A stretch of 64,000 nt of DNA from Datisca glomerata (Eukaryota > Streptophyta > Magnoliopsida > Cucurbitales > Datiscaceae), in assembly GCA_003255025.1 (NCBI GenBank), contig QANY01004038.1:739420-803419 (forward strand), written 5' to 3'. Below, one piece after another: positions 22,270 through 35,694 of the stretch (its first letter is position 1; each line of letters starts with the position of its first letter). The position numbers and the translations under genes are program-made. The notes under the pieces are model-generated. The model ran no database searches. It saw nothing but the letters and a program-made list of their open reading frames with translations, and was not told the DNA's origin.

Positions 22270-24345
22270 TTATTGAAATAACTCTGGGTACTTGACACGC
22301 ATCTCTGCTTCTCGTTCCCACGTTGCTTCCTCGATTTGATGATTTCTCCAAAGAATCTTGACTAGTTGAACCGTTCTGTTATGAAGAGTTTGATTCCTAC
22401 GTTCTAGAACTCTGACTGACTTCTCCTCATAAGTCAGATCATCACGAACTTGCAGAGGTTCAAAATCAATGACATGTGTTGGCTCAGACACATATTTGCG
22501 AAGCATCGAGACGTGAAACACATTATGAATGCCTGAAAGAGCTGGTGGTAAAGCAAGTTGGTATACCGAAGGACCAACACGATCCAAAATCTCAAACGGG
22601 CCAATAAACCTGGGACTCAGCTTCCCCTTGCGACCAAAATGCATAACACCCTTCGATGGAGCAACTTTGAGAAACACATGATCACCTACTTCAAATTCGA
22701 GATCCTTCCTACTGACATCTGCGTAACTCTTTTACCTACTCTGAGCGGTCTTCATTCTATCTCTGATTTTCTGAATAGCTTCATTCATGGACTGAACCAA
22801 GTCAGGGTCTAAAAGCTTTCGTTCGCCAACTTCATCCCAATGAACCGATGATCGACATTTCTTTCCATAAAGTGCCTCAAATGGAGCCATACCAATCGTC
22901 GCCTGATAATTGTTATTATAAGCAAACTCCACGAGTGCCAAGTGTGCATCTCAACTACCAGAGAAATCCAAGACACAAGCTCGAAGCATATCATCTAACG
23001 TCTGAATTGTTCGCTCAGATTGCCCATCAGATTGTAGATGAAAAGTTGTATTGAAATTCAATTGTGTTCCCAAAGCTTTTTGTAGACTCCGCCAAAATTT
23101 TGATGTGAACCGTGGATCCCGATCTGATACTATAGACACTTGAAACCTATGAAGTCGAACAATCTCACGAACATATAAACGAGCCCAATCCTCAGTTGAA
23201 AATGTAGTCTTACCAGGCAAAAAGTGTGCAGACTTGGTAAGACGATCCACCACAACCCAAATGGAGTTAAAACCCTTTACCGTTCTCGGTAGCCCGAAAC
23301 GAAATCCATAGTTACATGTTCCCACTTCCATTCAGGAATACTTAAAGGTTGTAAAACCCCAGATGGTCACTGTCTTTGAGCCTCGATCTCTTGACACACC
23401 AAACACTTACTAATGAACTCAGCAATGTCACGCTTCATACCATTCCACCAATAATGTAACTTTAAATCGTGATACATCATAGTACTACCAGGGTGGATAG
23501 TGTATGGTGAACTATGAGCCCCCGTGAGCAATTCCTGCCTAATGAGTTCATGTTTAGGAACACACAGTCTCCCATGAAAGCAAAAAGCTTAACCGTCACT
23601 AATTTCAAACCCTTGTCTTTTGTCTGAACCCACTTCACTATGAGTCAGAAGCAACTCCGAGTCTGAGTTTTATGCATCAATAATACGCTGCTGTAATGAT
23701 GGTTGAACTGTGAGCTGGGCTAGTTGTGCTGTAGTATCCTTCAGCAACACTTGAATCTCAGCACGTTCCAAATCCTCCAAGATATGTCCTTGAGAAGTAA
23801 TAAGAGCTGCTGAATGAGCTGATTTTCGATTTAAGGCATCAGCCACTACATTTTCCTTTCTTGGGTGATAAATAATCTCGCAATCATAATCCTTCACCAA
23901 TTTCAACCAACGGCGTTGCCTCATGTTAAGTTCTTTCTGAGTGAAAAAAATACTTAAGGCTCTTATGATTTGTGTAAATCTGACATTTACAACCATACAA
24001 ATAATGACTCCAGATCTTGAGGGAAAAAACAACTGCAGCCAACTCCAAATCATGAGTAGGATAATTCTGTTCATAGGGCTTGAGCTGACGAGATGCATAT
24101 GCTATGACCTTTCCTTATTGCATCAAAACGTAACCCAAACCTCTTTTAGAAGCATCACTATATATCACAAAGTCACTCTTGCCATCTGGGATGGTCAACA
24201 CCGGTGCTCTCACTAATTTTTGTTTAAGGCTCTGAAAACATTTCTCACATTCGGTCGTCCAAGAAAATGTGGTATTCTTCCTGGTCAACTGAGTAAGTGG
24301 GACATCAATCTTTGAAAAACCTTCAACAAACCTTCTGTTAAAATA
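22270..24345 (-). pseudogene. Tekay-type pol remnant: RT end, RNase H, integrase, chromodomain-like tail
   Basis: From the right: the end of RT (SKIDVPLTQLTRK near 24290), then RNase H (VIYSDAS, ADALNRKSAHSA). Next come the integrase zinc-binding remnant (CLVCQE near 23400), the integrase core (FNSIWVVVDRLTKSAHFLP, VSIVSDRDPRFTSKFW, FHLQSDGQSERTIQTL) and its C-terminal part (MHFGRKGKLSPRFIGPFEIL). The tail is a chromodomain-like end (VKILWRNHQIEEATWE, YPELF), which marks the Tekay/Del chromovirus group. Stops at several places (near 22735, 22950, 23370, 23670) and a frameshift near 24098 break it. It is not functional. Confidence 0.88.
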
Positions 24346-25017
24346 ATATATGCGAAGGAGAAAGAATCAGATAAATTGGAATAGAAAGAGAGAGAGAAAC
24401 AAGCTTACTGACAACGAAGGCAGCAACGATTTGGAGAAGATGATCAAGGGGCTGAATCTAGGAATGACGACAATGGTGCACCTTTAGGGAAGGGAGAGTG
24501 ACAGTTTTACAAATTGCTAAAATTGAAGAACCAAAATTTCAGAGAGAGAAGAGGAAACGAGAAAGAAAATAGGAGAAAGAAGGGAGATAAACTTACTTAA
24601 ATTAGAACGTTGAAGAAGATGAAATTGAAAGAATGAGATGCAAATGTTCGATTGAGGGAGAGAGGCTACCAAAGAGAACAACGGAAGAGTGAGGGAAAAA
24701 GGTTGAACAACAGTTACAAAGGGAGGGGTTTCGTGAAATAGAAATGGAGAAGAAAGGGGGATTTAAAGAGTATTATATTAGATGAGAGTTACACATTAAG
24801 GAAACGGTTATGTTTCCTGTAAAAATAAATGGAGGAAAGAAGGGGAGTTACATGGGTAAGCTTGAGATAAAAGCAAAGAGAGATTTGGGGAAGATGAATG
24901 AGAGAGAACACGTGTGAGGGAAACAAATAGGGTTGGCTTAGTGTGTAAGCGAGTGCATATGTGTGAGTGAGGGTTTGAATTACAAAAATAACCCTTATAA
25001 AATACATGGGTATTACA
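24346..25017 (-). repeat. Truncated 5' LTR of the Tekay-type element
   Basis: Corresponds to 21540-22226 of the other LTR and is collinear with it, with short indels and scattered substitutions. It lacks the remaining 1.8 kb of the LTR. The junction at about 24345 has a short shared ATATATGC-like sequence. Confidence 0.88.
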
Positions 25018-25022
25018 TTTAC

Positions 25023-25350
25023 CATCGAAATTGTTTTCACATGTTGCCTGAAAATTAGATGATGACAATGTAGTGAACCTAAGAGTATTAATTTAATACT
25101 GGTGTGGTTCCTGGCCAAAACTCCAAAGCGCAAGTTCAGTAATGATTTGATAGCATAAGGCTAGAGAGTAAACGCATTATGAATGAGCTAGACGCCTTAT
25201 ATATAGGGAGAAGCCATAAGATTTTTATATCTGTGTCCAATCGATTTTGGGTCTCCACGGTTTGTCCCTTACTTTCTTAGTTCTGATTGAATTAATCGGA
25301 CTCTGGAAGTAAAGTAGCCTGTTTATTGAGTTTGATTCTTGATCCATGAT
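25023..25350. other. Spacer between two retrotransposons
   Basis: No gene. Contains CTTATATATAGGGAG near 25197-25210, TATA-like. This DNA was continuous with 33526 onward before the copia insertion. Confidence 0.4.
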
Positions 25351-25355
25351 CTAGG

Positions 25356-26688
25356 TGCTAGGATCGATCGATTTTAAAAATTAAAGAAAATTAGATTTGA
25401 ACCATGAATGGTTCGTGGCCGCAATATAAAAAAAGTTTTGATTTAACTTATTTAGTTCTATTAAATAATTTAAAACCGATTTTAGTTTGATCATGCATAT
25501 ATGATATGAAAACGAATAGATTAAGGGAAAACAATGTTTCACTTTTACTCTGTATCAGAGAATTTCGCAACTGGTGGAACTCCCTCGAGCGTTCTTCGTG
25601 TTTTTCAAGCTTTAAAATCAAAATCATGAACTTGAACTTCCACAAAGATTTGCGAATTAGGCCACCAACAACCATTCGTTAATTTCAGAAATATATCTGA
25701 GAAGAATTTTATGTAGGAATTTGAGTGTGAACTCTCAAAACGATTGAAGAAGAAAAATCAAATCTTCATTCTTTAAATTCATGCGTGTTACATTTTCTGT
25801 TGGTATATATAAACTCTATTTATTTTCATGGGCCATAAAATATTTTAACATAATACCCATCATAAATATCAGTAACAAGAGTGAAATGTAAACTTACCGT
25901 TTTACCCCTCTTCTTATTATTTCCTTAACCCATTTTATTGACTGTGAATATGAAAGACATTATAGTGAATTGTCTTGTACAATTCACAAATCATATTCAA
26001 TTACTCATTTCATCGAATACATGGCCAAGTTAATTTATTCACACACACATCAATAAAAGCATAAGATGATATTGTTGCTTTCATAATCCAACCACGCATT
26101 TCCATATCTGTGAATCACACAACTCCTACTTAATTAAATTACAATCCCAACAGCAGAAGTATTGGCCATCAATTTGAACTCATTCATTTTACATATCAAA
26201 TATTATAACTAACCAAGTCAAGTTACATATTCACCTCAGGATTAAGATAATTATGAAAATACCCTTAAGGTGTAACAATTAGATTTAGAGCTAGGTTAAT
26301 AATTTAGGACTCTAAACTAATTTGTTACCGGTCTATTCAACATGTTCATAACATGTCTAAGTTAACCATTTGATTCTCCACTCTTATGCCCCAAAGCCTG
26401 ACATCCAACGGTTCAACCTAAAGTCGTAATCAGATTTGATTTTCCAATCTATCCTAAGACTGTGAATATCGTTCTAAACTATTTCACAAGAGTTCGTTTG
26501 GAGACACTTCTGTCTTCACTCTTCTACCATTGACAATAGTTCTAGGACTTGAGGAATTTATAAACACGCTTTAATTTAAAACAAAACTTTTAATTTATTC
26601 ATAAAAAATTCAGCAATACAAATGTCTGAGAAATTACTAAATACAAATAAATAGTTATTACATGCTATTTTATGGTCATATTCCAACA
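25356..26688 (-). repeat. 3' LTR of copia element I
   Basis: About 1333 bp. Compared with the solo LTR at 43255-45055 it lacks a middle block of about 540 bp but keeps the segment around 25440-25780. On the minus strand the sequence just before it reads AAGTGAGAGAA (26689-26699), a polypurine tract. Confidence 0.82.
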
Positions 26689-26779
26689 TTCTCTCACTTG
26701 GACTAAAGTAGATGTGTACAATCTCTTATTCCCTAATCCCTCCAAATGACTATAAAAAACTTTACTACTTAAAGTCTTC

Positions 26780-28560
26780 GTGAATGGAATCATCCAGTTA
26801 TTGACCGTCGAAATATGCGTAACCACAATGTCTCCACACTGAACAATCTCTCTAATCAGGTGATACTTACGTTATATGTGTTTGGATCTCTTATGGTTTC
26901 TAGGTTCCTTAGAATTTGTTACAACCCCATTGTTATCATAATAAAGTGTCATGGGCTTGTCAACGTCTGGAACAACTTTCAGAGTCTTCAAGAACTTCCT
27001 AAGACATACAACCTCCTTTGCAGCTTCACAAGCTGCCACATATTCAGCTTCCATGGTAGAATCAGCAATGCAAGATTACTTGATACTTCTCCATACAACT
27101 GCTCCACCATTTAGGATGAACATTGATCCTGAAGTGGACCTCCTAGAGTCCTTATCAGCTTGAAAATGAGAATATGTATACCCCATCATATTCAAGTTAC
27201 TACATGAATACATAAGCATGTAATTCCTTGTTCTCCTAAAATACTTAAGGATATGTTTGACGGCATTCCAATGCTCGATTCCATGATTAGATTGGAAATG
27301 ATTTATTACGCCCACGACATAGAAAATATCAGGTCTCTTTCAAAGCATCACGTACATGAGGCTTCCTACGGCTGAGGCATAGGGTATCATTTTCATGTCT
27401 TATTCTTATTGAGGAGTTTTGGGAGACAGCTCCTTGGAGAGGCTGGCTCTATGTCTAAAAGGAAGAAATCCCTTCTTGGAGTTTTACATACTAAATCAAT
27501 CTAACACCTTATCAATATAAGATGCTTGAGAAAGTGCTAATTATCTGTTCTTCCCATCTCGAAAGATCTGAATACCTAAGACAAATGCAGCTTCTTCAAG
27601 ATCCTTCATGTCAAATTTTTTTACAAGTCAAATCTTGACATCAAACAATTTTTCTACATCATTCCCAATTAGTAGAATATCATCTACATACGAGAGTAGA
27701 AAAATCACATTCCCTTCGTGTATCAACTTATACACACATGGTTTGTCCACCAACTGTTCAAAACAATAGTTCTTAATAGTTTTGTCAAATCTAATATTCC
27801 ACGATCATGACGCTTGATTAAGTCCATAAATAGACTTATGCAGTTCACAAACTTTGCTCTCTTCACCTTTATCTATGAACCCGTCTGGTTGAGCCATTTA
27901 AACGCGCTATTCAAGATTATCATTCAAAAAGGCAGTCTTGACGTTCATTTGCCAGATGTCATCATCAAGGACAACATCAATGGACAAAAAGATTCAAATG
28001 GATTTAAGCATGACTACCCAGTAAGAAGGTATCCTCGTAGTCTATACCTTCCTTTTGGGTGTAGCATTGGCTACTACCTTAGCTTTAAATGTCTTTACAT
28101 TCCCATCTGGACCTCTTTTCTTTTTATAGATCTATTTACATCCTACGGATTTTATCCATTTAGGAGGATCTACAAGTTTCCAAACTCCATTCGAGTACAT
28201 CGAATGTATCTCAATGTTCATGAGTTCCTGCCATAAGTTTGCTTCAGGACAGCCATGGCCTCCGAGTAAGAGATTTGTTCATCTAGGTCTTTGTCTGAGA
28301 CAACTGTCAAAGCTTCTCCATAGGACATGTACCTTTCAGTTTATCTCACAACTCTCCCACTACGTCGAGGCTCCATAGTCTCTGGCTCCTGTCATGGTTC
28401 TTCCATTATTGAATCAAAAATAATTTTGATTGGGGAGTCGATGTTCTCCCACTCAATAATTCCTCTAGCACAACTGTACTTCTCGGCTGTACACTTTTAA
28501 TATAATTTTTTTTCGAGAAAATGAGCATTCGTGCTAATTAATGTTTTCTTGCCAGTTGTA
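26780..28560 (-). pseudogene. Copia element I RT and RNase H remnant
   Basis: RT is readable in pieces on the minus strand, including YVDD at 27679-27690 (the catalytic pair). RNase H follows (26872-27315), with MEAEYVAACEAAKEV and LYYDNNGVV, both standard copia RNase H motifs. Frames change several times and stops occur throughout 27330-28250. Only short blocks remain open. Confidence 0.8.
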
Positions 28561-29740
28561 CTGTAGAAGATATACCCCTTCGTTCTCATAGGATATCCTA
28601 CAAACATGCACAATTCTGAAAGAATGGTCAACTTGCCTGTCTTTGGTCCTTAGAACATGTGTTGGGAAATCCCATATTCTAAAATGGTGAACGGACGACT
28701 TTCACCCATACCATCTTTCACATGGTGTACCTGACACCGTCTTTGACGGAACTTGGTTCAGAATATATGCCGCTTTTATTAAGGCATATCCCCATAACGA
28801 ATCTGAGAGGGATGAGTAACTCATCATGAGTCAAACCATATCCATCAGAGTTTGATTCATTCTCTCTGACACACCATTTTGCTGTGGCGTACCATGCGTT
28901 GTAAGCTGAGAAAGAATACATTCTTCCTTAGGAAAGTCCTCAAACTCTCCTAGCAAGTACTCTCCATCACGATCAGATCATAGTGCTTTAATTTATTTTT
29001 CTAATTGCTTTTCAACCAAGGTCTTATATTCTTTGCACTTTTCAAATGTTTCAGACTTTTGATGCATTTAATGGCTCACATACATCACTATGTATGAGTT
29101 CAAGGCATTGAATGGCTCTTTTACATTTTGATGAAAAATGTATATCGCTCATTTTATGTTCTATACAGGATTCACATGTGGGTAGTGAATCCACACTTAA
29201 AGATTGCAAAGGTCCATCCTTCACAAGTATTTTAATTATGTCTAAGTTAATGTGTCCAAGACGTAAGTGCCACATATAGGTTAGACCGATTGCGCCATAC
29301 TTTAACTTCTTACTATCTCTATGTGAATTGATATTCACTTCAATGTCACAAATCATGGTACTATAGGTTTTACGTGATACAATTCATTAATCATTCGTGC
29401 GATAGTAATTAAGCATTCATTTCTAAAGATACCAATATCTTTATCAATGTTTTTTAGATCATATCCTTGCTCAATTAATGCATAAATAGAAATCAAATTC
29501 TTTCTAAAATTCGGGACATAATAAACATCACGCAAAATAAAATTTCTTCTCAAAACATAATTTAAAAGTTCTCACTGATGTTGCCGATACTAGTGCTTCA
29601 TTCCCCCAGCGGAAGCCGAACTCACTCTTATCAAGCCTTATGATTTTCCTAAACCCCTAGAGGGAGCAACAGATATGGCTAGTAGCTGCAGAGTCTACAA
29701 TCAAATAAAAAGTAGAGTCAACTACATAACAGTAACCATT
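28561..29740 (-). pseudogene. Copia element I protease and integrase remnant
   Basis: Protease active-site motif VDSAATSH is at about 29676-29699. The pre-integrase HHCC region follows (YMWHLRLGHINLD, CESCIEHKM, 29140-29280), then LIHSDVCEPL, which starts the integrase core near 29080. The core continues in broken form to about 28700. Stops separate the blocks. Confidence 0.8.
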
Positions 29741-30577
29741 ACTATACCTTTAGATCTTAACCCTTTGAGATACTCTGGGCAGTTACGTTTCCAATGACCA
29801 GTAGCTTCATAGTGATGATACTTGTCATTCGATCTGTCTACTCTCACGGTGTTCTTGCCTTTGGCAGCTCTCGACTTCTACTTCTTCGCTTTCCTTAGAC
29901 TCATTCTCTATTTCTTCTTAGAGCTAGAGATGGAAGGCCTACTTTCAGTAAAGTTAGCCTTTCCAGATTTTCTCTTGCCTTTCAAAAATAGGGTCTTAAC
30001 AACTTGCAGCTGTTTCATGAGCTTAGGAAGTGAGTAGTTCAGCTTATTCATCAAATAATTAAGCTTGAAGTTCTCAAAAGTAGTAGCTAAAGTCTCTAGG
30101 ATCATATCCACTTGAGTCTCGTCATCGACCTGAGCACCCATGATATCCATCTCATTCAAATAACTTATGATCAATATCATATGTTTTCTAATAGGAGTTC
30201 CAGGTTCCATCTTGCAGTTCTTGAAGTTACGCACATCTGTCTACAAGGCTTGACGACCCTAATCCCCGAACATTTCCGTGATGTTTAATATCATATAAGC
30301 GGCAGCCTCAAAGATCTGATGCTGCTGTTGCAACACATTGCTCATAGATGCCAAGATGTAATATCTGACGAGCTCATCAGAACGCAGCCAAGTAACATAA
30401 GCATCCTTTTTTTTCTTGAGTCGATTCAGCAATAGGCTCAAGGGGACAAGGAGTAGTGAGCACGAACTTATGCTTTTCTACCGTCAGCACGATATCAAGA
30501 TTTTGTTTCCAATCCACATAATTTTCACTATTGAATTTGTTCGCGTTAAGAATAATTGAGAGATGGAATAGCGACAT
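29741..30577 (-). pseudogene. Copia element I gag remnant
   Basis: Starts at the ATG at 30577 (MSLFHLSIILNANKFN), then SENYVDWKQNLDIVL, a UBN2-type gag pattern. It breaks at about 30377 and again at about 30235. A zinc knuckle at about 29770-29830 reads KYHHYEATGHWKRNCP: the first two Cys of the CCHC motif are Tyr, so it could not bind zinc normally. Confidence 0.78.
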
Positions 30578-32229
30578 GATAACTGAAAAGAATAAATAAA
30601 GCAGTGTAAATAAATGTCCAATTGTTTAGGAAAGTATGATGCATGATGCAACTACTAAATATTTTAAAATCCATTAAAAATATATTTCCCCCATGATGTT
30701 ACGATAAAAAAAGATAGCTTATCTCATCGAGGGATAAAATCCAAACTATCTCCTATTGCATCGAGACTCCTCTCGTTTGGTTAACGCTCAAATTTCTCTA
30801 CATCTAGCTTAACCAATCACCACTGATTTTAGTCACATTGGCCCCATTGACTAGCCCCTATGGGGGGATTCCAATGTGCTTCAGCTTAAGTGTTTAGCCA
30901 ATGCATCGACTCTTAAATGTTACTATGGACTAACAGTCCGTCTATGGGACGACCGTACCCCACCACTCCCTTTAGAAATCTTAACTTCTGAAGCAACTCG
31001 ATGACTCAAAGCGACACGATTCTAAAGTTTCTAACCTTTCCTCGTGGCATGATCAAGTTTGCGTTGGAGACCTTGAGAACATTTCAATGTAAATGACCCT
31101 CACACTTAGTTTTTAAAAAATTAGATTTTCGGTTGTTTTTCAAAAACCATAACTTTTATTAATTTGAAAAATGTGATGAAATTTATAAATCCTTAATTAA
31201 TTTTAAATCTCAATTTAAAATCATAACCATTATAACTTCCGCATTGTAATTAAATAATAATCATTATCAATTAATCTACAATGGTGTATGTACATATTAC
31301 ATGGTATTTTGATATGAGCACACCCTTAATTTATATGGCATTTTATATAATGATGTGCGATTAACATTAAATCATACATTTAAGTTTAACCTTCCTATTG
31401 ATTCATTTCTGATTACAATCCATTAAAAAATTAGTTATAAATTAATTTATGAATTAATCTTCATGACCTCTGTAATTTACTCCTTCGTCTCCAAGTTGTC
31501 CCACCATTTTGTAATACTTTACAAAATATTAGTCCCATTTTTAAAAATAATTTTCAATTTTCAATTTTTAATTTTTCAACATATTTTTACTTTGATAAAC
31601 AAATTAACAAGTAATTAGTAAATTGATTAGTTTTTATAACAATTTAAAAAAAATTACAATTATACAAGTGTTAAAAATTTATGAAATTAAATTAAAAATA
31701 AATAATGGATTAAATTTGATTTTAAAATCATATTTCGAAATCTGAATTTCAAAAACCCTAGGTTTCTTAAAACCATGGGTTTTTAAATTTTGTAGTAATC
31801 CGATTAGGAATCTACCGTGCAAGGGACAACACATGGCAGCAGTGGCGAGGGACGACGAGTGGTGAATAGTACTGCCAGTGAACAGTCCGGTATGAATAGT
31901 CGTCGGTGAACAGTAGTGGCATGAACAATAGAGTTTGTGGCTGTCCGACGATTTCTCTGTGGCGGTTTCGAGTGATTTTCGGCGACGATTTTGAGGTGAC
32001 GATGAATTTACAACAATTATAATAATTAAATTACATAAATTTCTATGCCTCAAATTCGGCGTACATCAATTCTAAATAAAAAGTGCCTAGAGCCAATAAT
32101 TCGCAATACAGATTCAAAACATATGCAAAATAATTTTGAATCTATCATACAAACATATTCCAGTATCTATAAAATTCACGATACATTCGTTTTAATTATC
32201 TATATGCATAATCTTAAACCTACACTTTG
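30578..32229 (-). other. Leader region of copia element I
   Basis: About 1.65 kb between the gag start and the 5' LTR with no open frame that can be supported. No good match to the usual initiator-Met primer-binding site (TGGTATCAGAGC) was found next to the LTR; it may be decayed. Confidence 0.5.
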
Positions 32230-33520
32230 ATAGCTAGAACAGTTTTAAAAATTAAAGAAAATTAGATTTGAACCACGAACAATTCGTGGGCGGAATATTT
32301 TTTTTTTATTTAACTTATTTAATCATATTAAATCATTTAAAACCAAATAATTAAATAATTAAATCAATACAACAATTAAACTTAACTAACTTAAGTGACA
32401 TCACCTATCACATATAGGTATAGGAAATATACTTTGGCACCAAAACACATTTTGGTCCAACTTAGTTCATTTTTTAATTCATGTTCTCTGGGCTATTTCT
32501 GAGACCGAATGGACTCACATGAACAAAGCTTAGGATTCAAATACATAGTGAATTTATCTCCATAAATTCCCGACCTATTTAATTCTGAAATCGTACGACT
32601 CATTATAAGTTCGATGCCAAATCAACTCTCGATTAATGTGCTCTGTATTTTCTGTTGGTGTAAATAAACTCTATTTATTTTCACACTTCACAGAATATTT
32701 TAACCTAATACCCATTATGAATATCAGTAACAATAGAGGAATGTAAAATTATCATTTTACCCATCTTGTTATTATCTCCTTAACTCGTTTTATTGACTAT
32801 GAATAAGAAAGACATTATAGTGAATTATCTCGTATAATTCACAAGTCTTATTCGATGACTCATTTTATCGAATATTTGACTAAGTTAATTTATTCACACA
32901 TCCATCAATAAAGCATAATGTGCTGTTGTTGCTTTCACAATCCAACCATGAATTTTCATATCTGTGAATCATGCAACTCCTACTTAATTAAATTACAATC
33001 CCAATAACCGAGGCATTGCCCGCCAATTCGAACTCACTTATTTGATATATCAAAGATTGTAACTAACCAAGTCAAGTTACGTAATTATGAATATTCCCTT
33101 AAGGTGTAACAATTAGATTTAGAGCTAGCTAAACGGTTTTGGGTTCTAAACTAATTTGTTATAGATCTACTCAACATGTTCATAACATGTCTAGGTTAGC
33201 CATTTGAGTCTTCACTCGTATGCCCCAAGACTGACATCCAACGATTCAACCTAATAGTCGTAATCGAATTCGATTGTCCAGTCGATCTTAAGACTGCGAA
33301 TATCGTTCTGAACTATTTCAGAAGAGTTCGTCTGAAGATGCTTCTATTTTCACTCTTTTTTCATTGACAATAGTTTCAGAACTTGAGTAATTTATAAACA
33401 CGTTTTAATTTAAAATAAAAATTTTAATTTATTCAAAAAAATCAGTAATACAAATGTTTGACAAATAGTTAAATATAAATAAATAGTTATTACATGCTAC
33501 TTTATGGACATATTCCAACA
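32230..33520 (-). repeat. 5' LTR of copia element I
   Basis: About 1291 bp. Its right part (32640-33520) matches 25790-26688 and its left end (32240-32350) matches 25370-25470. It keeps a middle block that the 3' LTR lacks, and lacks the block that the 3' LTR keeps at about 25475-25780. The inner boundary at about 32230 is approximate. Confidence 0.75.
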
Positions 33521-33525
33521 CTAGG

Positions 33526-35690
33526 TTCGTTCGTGGATGATCGTTGAAGATCTTGAGTAATTCAAACTTTGTTCAGAAGAAGATTTAGTCGGACGGAACC
33601 ATAAAATGGTTCGATTGACTACATTAAAGGTAAAGTTGAGTTTGACCAGAACACATAAATGATTCAGCAAAGTGTGTTTGGTTCGACCCGGTCGAACCAT
33701 GAAGATGATTTGATCAGGCCGAACCAGCATTGTCACCCTTATGACTGAACCCCGACTAGTTTGGTCTAGATGGATAAGGCTGCTTTGTTAGCTGGTAAAA
33801 TTGACTTGAGTAGTTTGAATTTTAGTTGGACTCGTCCCTTGTAATAGGATATGCTTTGAGGATATCTTGGACGATTACTCTGAGTACTTATCTTTAATTT
33901 TGATCAAATTGAGCAGCTACAATATTTTTATCGTATCTATTTCATCCCATATCCAATTGAGTTGATTTAAAAGCATATTGAAACATGACACAAAACACAA
34001 ATATTTCATAAGGAAGACCAAATTTAGATGAATTTCAATTCAAAATCGATCACGAAGTTGACATAACCAGTGTTTGATGGGACCAAGTCTTCGTGCTTCG
34101 GTCCATACTTTTTGATCTCTATAAAACCCTGAACCTGCTCCCTTTTCTTTTGTTGATGCCTTTGCGAGTTTGATGAATTTTCTTATTGTGGTAACATTTA
34201 TCCTTCTTCGTTTGATTTTCCCGATCTTGTATCAAAGAGAATAAGATTAACGCGTAGAGTGAGAATTGAGAATTTTGATCATTCGTCCATGATATAATCT
34301 AATGGTTCAGTCATCGCCGAAAGTGGTGATTTGGCTAGTGCCAAATCAAACCGCTCAAATGGTGTAATTCATGCTTTTCCATGGTCTAGTTTGCAAGTTG
34401 AGCTTGCTTTGTAGGATTCGTCCCTCATATAAGTTTTCTTCTTTTGTAGAAATTAGACTACCATCATTTTATTCAAGGCATGACTAGGCGTGTGATGGAT
34501 GAGTTTGCTTTTACGAATACTTGGCTAGGTTCGGACTCAGACTTTCCTTGTTAACCATCCTCAGATATGCTCTGTATTTTTTATAACCTCTCTTAAATTT
34601 GGATCACTACCTCTTGATAAAAGGCTCTAATTTGCATCTTTAAGGCACGGTTCGCCAAGAGGGGTTGTGATCACTATGTTCTACATGGCGATGAACATAA
34701 ACCAACAAATGCAATCCATGTATCACATTGCTATAAAAACCAAACCTAGAAAAACTCACTCTTGATTCTTCTACATTTTGAACAACACACATCAACAAAA
34801 AAACGCAAAGGCATATGACTTAGAAATACAAACAATAAATTTACACCCTAACTCAAAAGACCCTAACCTTTGCTCAAAATCACTCAAACATGATTTTACC
34901 CCAAAACCCAAACACAAAAATCATAAATCATTCCTTTGACTCAAGAGTGTAGGAGAAGAAGTGAGAGAGGGGAAAAGCTGCCACAAAATTCAATGAATTT
35001 TTTAAGGACAATAAAGAAGAAATTGAAGTTCGAGAGTGTAGGAGAAGAAATGAAAGAGAGGTTTGGGTTTGTTGTGTTTACCTGTTCAATAGTTTAACGA
35101 CTGCATTAACCAGGCTATGTCTAACACCCAAAATTAATGTTGACATCAATCCAGGAGAAAAATTCCAGCATTGAAGTTTGGCCCCTTATAAATTATTTAT
35201 GATTAGCCTTTAAAGACAGCTTTACAAACACAACCAACTTGTTTAGTACCCTAAAATCCTCCCATAAAATTATTGGCCTTCCAAATAAAAAAAAGGGTTT
35301 TTGTACTCTCCAAATACCCAATAAAAAGATTTAGAATGTAAGATTCCAGGCAAATAAATCTAGAAGAATCATTGCTACCAAATTTGAATTTTGCTTAGAT
35401 TTATTTTGATTTTGAGAATATCTTTAATTTAAATGGTATGCGATGGTCAAACAATTTCCACTCGACCTAATTTTGGCAAAATAATTTCTAATCTCAATCG
35501 TATGCAAACAAGAGAAAATGTGTAATAATCTTTAAATAAGAAACGCTCACATTTAGCCAAGTTTTGAATATAAAAATTATATCACAATCTTGAATCAAGT
35601 CCTAAAATAAAATATTAACAACCAAGATAAAAATCAAATGCTAAATCATAGTTGAAAAATAAAACCAAAAAAAATAATACCTCAAGGGTT
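33526..35690. other. Intergenic, no gene recognised
   Basis: AT-rich sequence. Inverted copies of GGTTCGAC / GTCGAACC lie at 33670-33725. CTCTATAAAACC near 34116-34127 could be a TATA box, but no ORF follows. Short ORFs are not supported. Confidence 0.4.
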
Positions 35691-35694
35691 TTGA

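Larger units (their letters stand above)
19725..25017 (-). mobile_element. Ty3/gypsy Tekay-type LTR retrotransposon, internal deletion derivative
   Basis: Bounded by TG...CA ends and a perfect 5-bp target duplication TTTAC (19720-19724 and 25018-25022). Read on the minus strand, the 5' LTR starts at 25017 and is cut after about 670 bp. It joins directly to the end of the reverse transcriptase at about 24345, so gag, protease and most of RT are missing. The rest of pol runs to 22270, followed by a polypurine tract and a full 3' LTR of about 2.5 kb. Because the target duplication is intact, the deletion happened after insertion or was already in the copied RNA. Confidence 0.9.
25356..33520 (-). 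mobile_element. Ty1/copia LTR retrotransposon (element I), decayed
   Basis: About 8.2 kb bounded by the 5-bp duplication CTAGG (25351-25355 and 33521-33525). Plus-strand ends are TGCTAGG at the left and ATTCCAACA at the right, so the minus-strand element starts TGTTGGAATATG. Order on the minus strand: 5' LTR, a long leader of about 1.6 kb, gag, protease, integrase, RT, RNase H, polypurine tract, 3' LTR. That domain order (integrase before RT) defines copia. All coding parts carry stops or frameshifts. Confidence 0.88.
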
